DNA from: CAZSAT01 sp964604675
GTDB taxonomy: Bacteria > Myxococcota_A > UBA796 > CAJQPC01
DNA: 29,212 nucleotides
Direction of reading: 5' to 3'
Assembly (NCBI GenBank): GCA_964604675.1
Contig: CAZSAT010000087.1
Location: forward strand, 1 to 29,212
A program made the translations under genes and the position numbers. Below the pieces are notes generated by a model. That model was given only the letters and a program-made list of their open reading frames with translations. It did not search any database and was not told the DNA's origin. This document shows, piece by piece, positions 15,529-22,440 of this stretch; positions within the stretch are counted from its first letter, which is position 1, and each line of letters begins with the position of its first letter.

Positions 15529-15555
15529 TCAAGGCCGGTCACCGTCCGCCGAAGA
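15529..15555 (+). promoter_or_regulatory. Sigma-28 (FliA)-like promoter of the flagellin gene
   Basis: TCAA (15529-15532), exactly 15 bases, then GCCGAAGA (15548-15555). The consensus is TAAA-N15-GCCGATAA, so 3 of 4 and 6 of 8 positions match with ideal spacing. It lies about 100 bp before the flagellin start, the usual control for flagellin genes. Match quality is moderate. Confidence 0.5.
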
Positions 15556-15653
15556 GCAGGTGGCCGGTTGGGACCGCTCGTCCTCATGAGGCCGCAGCGG
15601 CGATCCGTACCTGATGTTGGCTGAACCACCGGGTGGTCCGCGGAGCAAGTCCC

Positions 15654-16481
15654 GTGGCACTGACTGTCAACACGAACACAGCGTCGACCGCTGCCCTCTA
15701 CAACCTGGGCAGGACCTCGAGGTCCCTCTCGGGGTCTTTCGAGCGCATCAGCTCGGGGCTGCGCATCAGCGCGGCCAAGGATGATGCCGCCGGTCTGGGC
15801 GTTGCCGAGGCGCTCGACGCTTCGGAGAAGTCCGCTCGCGTCGCCATGCGCAACACCAACGACGGGATGAGCCTCATCAGCGTCGCCGAAGGTGGCACGA
15901 GCGAGGTCTCCAACATCGTCAAGCGCATGCGGGAGCTGGCCGTCCAGTCGGCCTCCGAGACCTTGGACGACGACGAGCGCGCCTACATCCAGGACGAGTA
16001 CGTGCAGCTGGCCGGTGAGATCGACCGCATCGCGAGCGTCACCGAGTTCAACGGCGTGGCCCTGCTCGAGGGCACCAACACCCAGATCGGCGTGCAGGTC
16101 GGGATCAGCGACTCCGCGAACGACTCGATCAACCTCACCATGGGCGACCTGCGCGCCACCGTGATCGGGGTGGACACCGGGAGCATCGACCTCTCCACCG
16201 CCTCGGGGGCGACCGCCGCGCTCTCCACCCTGGACACCGCCCTCGACACGCTGTCCGCCTACCGAAGCGACTACGGCGCCATGGCGAACCGGCTCGACAG
16301 CGCGCTCTCGAACCTGGAGACCTTCACCGAGAACATCAGCTCGGCCCAGAGCCAGATCCGTGACGCGGACTTCGCCTACGAGACCGCCGAGATGTCCAAG
16401 CTCCAGGTCATGCAGCAGGCCGGGCTGTCCATCCTGGCGCAGGCCAACGGGCTGAACGAAGGGGTGTTGGCCCTCCTGTAG
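15654..16481 (+). CDS. fliC: Flagellin
   Basis: 275 aa. GTG 15654 is chosen (VALTVNTNTAS) because a GGAG lies at 15642-15645 and flagellins start at this point; a longer frame from 15633 adds residues not seen in the family. The N-terminal D0/D1 region (LSGSFERISSGLRISAAKDD, then AAGLGVAEAL) and the C-terminal D1/D0 region (SAQSQIRDADFAYETAEMSK, ending QANGLNEGVLALL) are canonical. The central variable domain is nearly absent, as in other ~270-aa flagellins. It is secreted by the flagellar type III system and polymerises into the filament. No other flagellar gene is in the window. Confidence 0.95.
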   Translation: MALTVNTNTASTAALYNLGRTSRSLSGSFERISSGLRISAAKDDAAGLGVAEALDASEKSARVAMRNTNDGMSLISVAEGGTSEVSNIVKRMRELAVQSASETLDDDERAYIQDEYVQLAGEIDRIASVTEFNGVALLEGTNTQIGVQVGISDSANDSINLTMGDLRATVIGVDTGSIDLSTASGATAALSTLDTALDTLSAYRSDYGAMANRLDSALSNLETFTENISSAQSQIRDADFAYETAEMSKLQVMQQAGLSILAQANGLNEGVLALL

Positions 16482-16552
16482 GGGGCCGCTGGCGTCCGCA
16501 GGCTCGACCGGGTGGTCGGGCCCGTGGTGCTCTGGCGCCGGGTGCAGAGCGC

Positions 16553-16567
16553 GCCCGCCTTGCGGGC
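16553..16567 (+). terminator. Small GC hairpin after the flagellin gene
   Basis: GCCCGC (16553-16558) and GCGGGC (16562-16567) pair around CTT, 72 bp past the flagellin stop. There is no good T-run, so terminator activity is doubtful. Confidence 0.25.
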
Positions 16568-16609
16568 CGTTCGTGGGCACCGCTATGCTCGATCGAGTTT
16601 GGAGGCGCC

Positions 16610-17566
16610 ATGCTGTGGGTGCTCAGCGGCTGCGTCGGCGTCCACCCCATGGGGCTCGGCGGCCGCGTGGTGGACCTGCGCGCCTCCCTCGAAGAACCGC
16701 CGGATCCGGGGCTGCAGATCGTGACGCCGGAGCAGGTGGTCGAGCCCTACGAGGAACAGATCTTCTGCTTCACCGGCACCTACGAGGGCGAGACCATCGG
16801 CGTCAACTCGGTGATGTCGATGGACACCCAGGGGGTCACCCACCACAACCAGGTGAAGCGGCCCCTCTCGGAGCCGCCCGCCGACGGGACCTTGGAACCC
16901 TGCGAGGACGCGGGCGAGTTCATGTCGGAGAACGCGCCGATGTTCGAGACCGCCGGTTCCGAGACCGACGTCGCGGAAAACGACATGCTCCGCCTGCCCG
17001 ACGGCATGGCCGTGAAGCTCAGCACGGGGACCCCCTGGGTCCACGAGACCCACTACATCAACGCGAGCGCGGACCGGATCCTGGTGCAGAGCGCGATGAA
17101 CCTGGGCTTCGTGCCGGCCGACGAGGTCGAGATCTGGCTCGGCACCTTCGAGTACGACTCCGGACCGCTGAGCCTGGACCCCGGCCCGGCGTCGGTGACC
17201 TTCGAGTGCGCGTGGCCCAAGGACGCGGTGGTGTACTCGATGCTCGGGCACATGCACGACTACGGCACCTCGTTCTCGGTCGAGTGGGTGCACGCCGAGG
17301 GCGAGGAGCTCCTCTACGAGGTCGCCGAGTGGGAGCCGCAGTTCAAGTCGGAACCCATCGTGGCGGACTACTCGACCGACACCCTCTCGGTGAGCGAGGG
17401 GGACGTGTTTCGCGTCACGTGCACCTGGGACAACACCACCGACGAGGTGCTCGGGTTCCCGTCGGAGATGTGCACGCTCACCGGCACAGCCTACGACTTC
17501 GAGGACCCCATCCGCTGCATCGACGGCGTGTTCGACGACGAGACGCACCAGGGCGGCGAGCGCTGA
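16610..17566 (+). CDS. PHM/DBH-like copper type II monooxygenase-family lipoprotein
   Basis: 318 aa from ATG 16610 with GGAGG at 16601-16605. The pattern of copper ligands of ascorbate-dependent type II monooxygenases (peptidylglycine alpha-hydroxylating and dopamine beta-monooxygenase) can be placed: His78-His79 (VTHHNQ) and His148 (HETHYIN) for CuH, His214 and His216 (GHMHDYG) plus Met287 (PSEMCTL) for CuM. In the family the enzyme inserts one oxygen atom of O2 into a C-H bond. Six ligands in correct order is a strong sign, although overall similarity may be low. LSGC at residues 5-8 is a perfect lipobox, but the signal before it is only 4 residues plus the box and lacks positive charge, which is too short for export as drawn. 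Substrate unknown. Confidence 0.72.
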   Translation: MLWVLSGCVGVHPMGLGGRVVDLRASLEEPPDPGLQIVTPEQVVEPYEEQIFCFTGTYEGETIGVNSVMSMDTQGVTHHNQVKRPLSEPPADGTLEPCEDAGEFMSENAPMFETAGSETDVAENDMLRLPDGMAVKLSTGTPWVHETHYINASADRILVQSAMNLGFVPADEVEIWLGTFEYDSGPLSLDPGPASVTFECAWPKDAVVYSMLGHMHDYGTSFSVEWVHAEGEELLYEVAEWEPQFKSEPIVADYSTDTLSVSEGDVFRVTCTWDNTTDEVLGFPSEMCTLTGTAYDFEDPIRCIDGVFDDETHQGGER

Positions 17567-17576
17567 GCGGCCGAGG

Positions 17577-18800
17577 TCATCCCTCCAGCACGGTCACGGC
17601 GGCCAGCGCTTCGTCGAGGCCCACGCTGCCGCCGGCGTTCTGGGCCACCGCGATGCGAGCGCCCTGGACCTGACGAGCGCCAGCGCGCCCGCGCAGTTGC
17701 GTGCACAGCTCGTCGATCATGCCGAGCCCCGTCGCGGCCAGCGGGTGGCCCTTCGACACGAGTCCGCCGGAGGTGTTCACGGGCACGTCCCCGCCGAGGG
17801 ACCAGTGGTCCCGCTCGGCCAGCGCTCCGCTCGCCCCGTGGTCACACAGTCCGAGGGCCTCGAGGTGTTGGAGGGCGCAGGCGCTCGTGGCGTCGTGCAC
17901 CTCGGCGAGCTGGATGTCCTCCGGAGCCACCCCCGAAGCGGCCCACGCCTTCCTGGCCGCGAGGGCGGTCACGCTCGGGGCGTCGAGGCCGCGTCGGCGT
18001 CCGCCCGCCAGGCCCATCCCGCGGAGCCTCACGCTGGGCGCGCTGTGGCGTCGTACCCACGCGTCGGACGCCAGGAGCACGGCTGCAGCACCGTCGCTGA
18101 TCGGGGCGCACATCGAGCGCGTCAGGGGCCCGACCACCGCCTTGTCGGCCAGCACCTGCTCCACGGTCATCGCCTTCCGGTACTGCGCCTTGTCGTTCAG
18201 GGCGCCGTGGGCGTGATCCTTGGACGCCACCTTGGCGATCTGGGCCGCCGTGATCCCGTGGGCCGCCATGTGGTGCTCTGCCGTCAGCGCATGCAGGTCC
18301 AGGAAGACGACGCGCCCGGGGTGTGGAGCGAAGGTCAGGCCGTGGCGGGCCGCCTCGGCGGCTACTGGTTCGAGCCACTCCTCGGCGCGGAGCACGTCGG
18401 CGCCACCCGCGAACAGGGCGAAGCTGCGAGCCGGATCCTGGGGGATCCAGGTCTTCTCCACGCCCACGGCGAGGGCCAGATCGGCTCCGGCCGAGATCGC
18501 GTGGGCGGCTCCGTTCAGGGCCGCCGATCCCGTGGCGCAGCCTGCCTCCACGTTGACGATCGGTGTGCCTTCGGGCACCAGCGTGCCGACGAGCGGGGCG
18601 AGCGTGACCTGCCCTCCCACGTTGGGCTGGCCCCAGGCGTGCAGAGCGCAGGCACCGAACCAGACGCCGGCCAGTCCCTCGAAGGCCGGGAGCTCCGCCT
18701 GAGCCAGCGCGCCTCGCAGGGCCTCCTCGGCGAGGGAGCGATGGTCGCGCTCAGGATGGCGGCGAAAGGCGGTGGACGCGCTGCCGACGATGTGAACCAT
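17577..18800 (-). CDS. Thiolase family protein (SCP-x/lipid-transfer type acyl-CoA thiolase)
   Basis: 407 aa starting at ATG 18800..18798 (MVHIVGSASTAF), with GGAG six bases ahead; in-frame ATGs further upstream run into the divergent gene. Thiolase motifs: nucleophilic Cys in VNVEAGCATGSAALNGAA, HDATSA (His of the SCP-x HDxxS type), and GGLVSKGHPLAATGLG near the C-terminus. The CATGS form rather than QCGSG points to the sterol-carrier-protein-x branch, which cleaves 3-ketoacyl-CoAs, often branched or ring-derived, with CoA. The C-terminal AQNAGGSVG replaces the usual second CxG cysteine of classical thiolases, also as in the SCP-x branch. It lies divergently 25 bp from the carotenoid oxygenase unit and may act in the same pathway. 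Confidence 0.85.
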   Translation of the reverse strand: MVHIVGSASTAFRRHPERDHRSLAEEALRGALAQAELPAFEGLAGVWFGACALHAWGQPNVGGQVTLAPLVGTLVPEGTPIVNVEAGCATGSAALNGAAHAISAGADLALAVGVEKTWIPQDPARSFALFAGGADVLRAEEWLEPVAAEAARHGLTFAPHPGRVVFLDLHALTAEHHMAAHGITAAQIAKVASKDHAHGALNDKAQYRKAMTVEQVLADKAVVGPLTRSMCAPISDGAAAVLLASDAWVRRHSAPSVRLRGMGLAGGRRRGLDAPSVTALAARKAWAASGVAPEDIQLAEVHDATSACALQHLEALGLCDHGASGALAERDHWSLGGDVPVNTSGGLVSKGHPLAATGLGMIDELCTQLRGRAGARQVQGARIAVAQNAGGSVGLDEALAAVTVLEG

Positions 18801-18825
18801 GGCCACTCCGAGGTAGAAGTCGGGC

Positions 18826-20232
18826 ATGAGCCTATCCATGAAGAGCGCGTTCAACCTCGACGCGTACCGCCAGGACCTCTTCCGGCCCGTCGACCACGAG
18901 CGCTGCGAGGCCCAGCTCGAGGTGATCGGCGAGCTGCCCGAGGCGCTGGACGGCTTGTTCTGCCAGAACAACCCCAACCCGGCGCTGCCCCCCGAGCCGC
19001 CGTACCACTGGTTCGACGGAGACGGCATGGTGCACGCCGTGCGCCTCCAGGGTGGGCGCGCCAGCTACCGCAACCGTTGGGTCCGGACGTCCGGACTGGC
19101 GCGCGACCGAGCCGCCGGGAGGGCCACCACCCGCGGCATCCTGCACCGCTTCGACCCCTCGGACCCCGCGCCCGACAAGGACACGGCGAACACCGACCTC
19201 GTGTGGCACGAGGGCAAGCTGCTGGCGTTGTGGTGGCTGGGCGGCCAGCCCTACGCCCTCGACCCGGAGAGCCTCGACACCCTGGGCCCCGAGACCTTCG
19301 GCGGCACGCTCGGCATGGGCGTGGCGGCCCACCCGAAGGTCGACCCTCGGACCTCGGAGCTGGTCTTCATGGACTACTCGCTCTACGACGAGCCGCGGCT
19401 CTCGGTGGGCGTCGTGCACGGCGGTCGGCTGGTCCACCAGCACGTGGAGCCGCTGGCGGCCCCGAAGCTGCTGCACGACCTGGCGATCACCGAGCACTAC
19501 AACGTGCTCCTGGACTTCCCCATGGTCTGGCGCACGGACAAGCTCGCCCAGGGCATCCGTCACGTGCGCTTCCACGACGACCAGCCGGCGCGCATCGGCG
19601 TGATGGAGCGCCGCGGCACCTCGGTCCGCTGGTTCGAGATCCCGCCCTGCTACTGCTACCACACCGTCAACGCGTGGGAGGAGGGCGACGAGATCGTGCT
19701 CGTGGCGTGCCGGATCGAGAACCCCGTTCCGCGGCTCCCGCACCCCGAAGATGCCGAGATTCCTCGTCTCACGTTCCTGCGCCTCGAGCCGTACCTCTGG
19801 CGCTGGCGCATCGACCTCGTCACCGGGCAGGTGCGCGAGGAGCAGCTCGACGACTGCGTCGGCGAGTTCCCCCGCATGGACGACGCGCGCCTGGGTGCCC
19901 CCAGCCGCTTCGCCTACCTGCCGCGCTTCGCGAAGCACCCCAGGCTGCAGTTCGAGGGGCTCCGCAAGATCGACCACGAGGGGACCGAGCGCGTCGACCA
20001 CCGCTGGGGGCCGGGCCGCTTCGGCAGCGAGCCGGCCTTCGTTCCGCGCCCCGGTGCGGTCGACGAGGACGATGGCTGGGTGGTCGCCCTGGTGCACGAC
20101 GAGCGCGAGGCCCGGAGCGAGCTCTGTGTGCTCGAGGCGCAGGACTTCGGCGCGGCGCCCGTGGCTCGCGTGCTGCTGCCGCGGGTGCCGGTGGGCTTCC
20201 ACACCCGCTGGGTGCCGGGGTCGGAGCTGTGA
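18826..20232 (+). CDS. Carotenoid oxygenase family protein (RPE65/CCD-like)
   Basis: 468 aa from ATG 18826; ATG 18838 (MKSAFNLDAYRQDLF) is an equally possible start, as neither has a clear ribosome-binding site. The four Fe(II)-ligand histidines of the seven-bladed propeller fold are in place: His169 (GVAAHPKVD), His217 (LLHDLAITEHYNV), His279 (CYHTVNAW) and His459 (VGFHTRW). The N-terminal LPEALDGLFCQNNPNPALPP and YHWFDGDGMVHAVRL are family hallmarks. Members cleave a C=C bond of carotenoids, apocarotenoids or stilbenes with O2 to two carbonyl products. The stop overlaps the next gene by 4 bp (GTGA), tying it to the kinase/dehydrogenase pair. Length is normal for bacterial members. Confidence 0.93.
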   Translation: MSLSMKSAFNLDAYRQDLFRPVDHERCEAQLEVIGELPEALDGLFCQNNPNPALPPEPPYHWFDGDGMVHAVRLQGGRASYRNRWVRTSGLARDRAAGRATTRGILHRFDPSDPAPDKDTANTDLVWHEGKLLALWWLGGQPYALDPESLDTLGPETFGGTLGMGVAAHPKVDPRTSELVFMDYSLYDEPRLSVGVVHGGRLVHQHVEPLAAPKLLHDLAITEHYNVLLDFPMVWRTDKLAQGIRHVRFHDDQPARIGVMERRGTSVRWFEIPPCYCYHTVNAWEEGDEIVLVACRIENPVPRLPHPEDAEIPRLTFLRLEPYLWRWRIDLVTGQVREEQLDDCVGEFPRMDDARLGAPSRFAYLPRFAKHPRLQFEGLRKIDHEGTERVDHRWGPGRFGSEPAFVPRPGAVDEDDGWVVALVHDEREARSELCVLEAQDFGAAPVARVLLPRVPVGFHTRWVPGSEL

Positions 20233-21233
20233 AGGAGCTGGCCCTGCGGATCGAGCAGGACCTTGCTCGAAAGACCGACGGTGCGGTGATGGTGCACAGC
20301 GTGGCTGCGCTGGGTGGCGGGGCGTGCCAGGAGCTGTTCCGCGTCGACGTGTTCTTCGAGAAGGGTCCGCGGCCGGGGCGGAGCGAGCTCGTGCTCCGGA
20401 GCGACGCGCCCGGAAGCCTCCCCGGTTCGATCACCCGTGCCCAGGAGTTTCCGCTGGTGGTCGCGGCCCATGCTGTCGGCGTGTGCACGCCCGAGCCATG
20501 GTTCGAGGCGCGCGACCTCACGCGGGCGGGCACCACCGCGTTCTACATGGACCTCGTCCGCGGCGAAGCCATCGGAAAGCGTGTCGTGCACAGCCCGGCG
20601 CTCGCCGAGGCGCGGGCAGGTCTGCCGGAGGCCCTGGCTTCGAACCTCGCGCTCGTCCACGGCCTCGGGCCGTCGGCGTTGCCAGCCGGTGTGCTGCCCC
20701 GCAACCCCGACCCGGAGATGGACGCCCTGAGGCGCTTGCGCACCTGGGCCGACGCGCTGCCCGAGCCGCGCGCTCCCATCGAGCTGGCGCTGCGCTGGCT
20801 CCACGAACACCGTCCGAGGGACGCCGCCGAGGTGCTGGTCCACGGGGACTACCGGGTGGGGAACTTCCTGGTGACCGAGCAGGGGTTGGCGGGGATCCTG
20901 GACTGGGAGTTCGCCCACTTCGGGCACTGGGCCGAAGACATCGCCTGGCTCTGCGTGAGGGACTGGCGCTTCGGTGCCGTGCAGCTCCCAGTGGGCGGCC
21001 TCTGCAGGCGCGAGCTCTTCAACGAAGCCTACGGCGAGGCGTCCGGGCGACCCGTCGACCCCGCGCTCGTGCACTGGTGGGAGGTGGTGGGCAACCTCCG
21101 GTGGGCCGTGGCGTCGGTGCACCAGGCGCTCCGCTACCTCGACGGTGAGCGCGACCTGGAGCTGCTCGCGATCGCGCGGCGGACGAACGAGATGGAATAC
21201 GAGGCGCTGCGCCTCATCGAGGTGGGACCGTGA
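20229..21233 (+). CDS. APH-fold phosphotransferase, LvaA/ACAD11-N-domain-like (probable hydroxyacyl-CoA kinase)
   Basis: 334 aa from GTG 20229, overlapping the carotenoid oxygenase stop (GTGA) and overlapped by the next gene's GTG. Kinase motifs of the aminoglycoside-phosphotransferase fold: VLVHGDYRVGNFLV with catalytic Asp207 and Asn212, and GILDWEFAHFGHWAEDIAWL with the metal-binding Asp225. The N-lobe is present (GGGACQELFRVDVFF, then ELVLRSD). It is not a resistance enzyme by context: proteins of this type next to acyl-CoA dehydrogenases include LvaA, which phosphorylates the 4-hydroxyl of 4-hydroxyvaleryl-CoA, and the N-domain of animal ACAD10/11. A role on a 4-hydroxyacyl-CoA is inferred from the neighbour. 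Confidence 0.85.
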   Translation: MKELALRIEQDLARKTDGAVMVHSVAALGGGACQELFRVDVFFEKGPRPGRSELVLRSDAPGSLPGSITRAQEFPLVVAAHAVGVCTPEPWFEARDLTRAGTTAFYMDLVRGEAIGKRVVHSPALAEARAGLPEALASNLALVHGLGPSALPAGVLPRNPDPEMDALRRLRTWADALPEPRAPIELALRWLHEHRPRDAAEVLVHGDYRVGNFLVTEQGLAGILDWEFAHFGHWAEDIAWLCVRDWRFGAVQLPVGGLCRRELFNEAYGEASGRPVDPALVHWWEVVGNLRWAVASVHQALRYLDGERDLELLAIARRTNEMEYEALRLIEVGP

Positions 21234-22423
21234 GCTTCCTGTTGACTCCCGAGCTCGCCGCGCTGCGTTCGAGGGTGCGGGCCTTCGTCGACGACCACGT
21301 GCTCGAGGCCGAGGACCGCATCCTCGCCGAGGACGCCGACCACTGCTGGGACACCCTCCGCGGCCTCCAGGCCCGTGTCCGCGCGGCCGGTCTGTGGCTG
21401 CCTCATCTTCCGCCGGAGTGGGGTGGGCTGGGCCTCGGGCCGATGGGGATGTGTGCGCTGTTCCGGGAGATGGGGCGCTCGCCGATGGGCGCCCGCGTGT
21501 TCCACTGCGACGCGCCCGACCAGGGCAACATGGACCTGTTGCTCAAGGCCGGCTCCGAGGCGGTCAAGGACCGCTGGCTCCGGCCCCTGGTCGACGGGCA
21601 CATCACGAGCGCCTTCTCGATGACCGAGCCGGCCCCGGGAGCCGGCGCCGACCCCAAGAACCTGCGGACCCGCGCCGTGCCCGACGGCGACGGCTGGCGA
21701 ATCGAGGGGCACAAGTGGTTCGCCACGGGCGCGGGGCTGGCGAGCTTCATCATCGTGATGGCTCGCACGAGCGACGACCCCCGCACGGGCGCGTCGATGT
21801 TCGTCGTCGACCGGCAGGCCGAGGGGCTCGAGCACGTGCGTGACATCACCGTGATGGCCCCCGACCTGCTCGCCCACCGCGAGGCGGAGTTGCGCTTCCA
21901 CGGCGTCCGCGTGGGCCCCGACGACGTGCTCGGCGGCATCGGTGAGGGCTTTGCCCTCGCCCAGGCGCGCCTGGTGCCCGCCCGGCTCACGCACTGCATG
22001 CGCTGGCTCGGGCTGGCCGACCGCACCATGGAGCTGTCGCGGGACTACCTCGAGCGACGGGTGAGCTTCGGCAAGCCGCTGCACCAGCACGGCGCGGTCC
22101 AGGTGAAGCTGGCCCGTGCGGCGACCGAGTTGCACACCGGGAACCTGATGACGCTCCACTGTGCCACGCTGCTCGAGGCAGGTGATCACCGGGCGGCGCG
22201 GCCCTACTCGAGCATGGCGAAGCTCCATGTGGCCAACGCCCTCTGCCGGGTCCTCGACGATGCGATCCAGCTCCACGGGGCGGCGGGCTACAGCGAGGAC
22301 CTGCCCTTTGCCACCTGGTACCGGGCGGCCCGGGCGGCTCGAATCGCCGACGGACCGGACGAGGTGCACCAGATGGTGGTGGCCAGGGACTGGATGCGCG
22401 GACGGCTCGACCTGCTCGTGTAG
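21230..22423 (+). CDS. Acyl-CoA dehydrogenase family protein (LvaC/ACAD11-like)
   Basis: 397 aa from GTG 21230, overlapping the kinase stop by 4 bp. FAD/acyl-CoA dehydrogenase motifs: AFSMTEPAPGAGADPKNLRT, WRIEGHKWFATGAG, RRVSFGKPLHQHGAVQVKLA, and the C-terminal LHGAAGYSEDLPFATWYRAA then ARIADGPDEVHQMVVARDWM. The ADGPDEVH segment stands where ordinary acyl-CoA dehydrogenases have YEGT, so the usual catalytic Glu is replaced by Asp, as in the ACAD10/11 branch. In that branch the enzyme eliminates phosphate from a 4-phosphoacyl-CoA, and the double bond is then rehydrated, moving the hydroxyl to C3. This would feed a thiolase such as the one encoded divergently. Confidence 0.9.
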   Translation: MSFLLTPELAALRSRVRAFVDDHVLEAEDRILAEDADHCWDTLRGLQARVRAAGLWLPHLPPEWGGLGLGPMGMCALFREMGRSPMGARVFHCDAPDQGNMDLLLKAGSEAVKDRWLRPLVDGHITSAFSMTEPAPGAGADPKNLRTRAVPDGDGWRIEGHKWFATGAGLASFIIVMARTSDDPRTGASMFVVDRQAEGLEHVRDITVMAPDLLAHREAELRFHGVRVGPDDVLGGIGEGFALAQARLVPARLTHCMRWLGLADRTMELSRDYLERRVSFGKPLHQHGAVQVKLARAATELHTGNLMTLHCATLLEAGDHRAARPYSSMAKLHVANALCRVLDDAIQLHGAAGYSEDLPFATWYRAARAARIADGPDEVHQMVVARDWMRGRLDLLV

Positions 22424-22440
22424 CGGTATCCTGACCCTGC

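Noticed and set aside
18801..19028. N-terminal extension of the thiolase, including an ATG at 18827
   Set aside because: Runs into the divergent carotenoid oxygenase gene; the thiolase fold starts at MVHIVGS with a good ribosome-binding site.
17697..21233. A 1178-codon plus-strand frame covering the thiolase region, ending in the APH kinase
   Set aside because: Only the part from GTG 20229 is real. The rest is the antisense of the thiolase and an alternative frame of the carotenoid oxygenase, open because stops are rare at this GC content.
20229..21233. Aminoglycoside resistance gene
   Set aside because: The fold is shared, but coupling to an acyl-CoA dehydrogenase and the LvaA/ACAD11-like features point to acyl-CoA metabolism.
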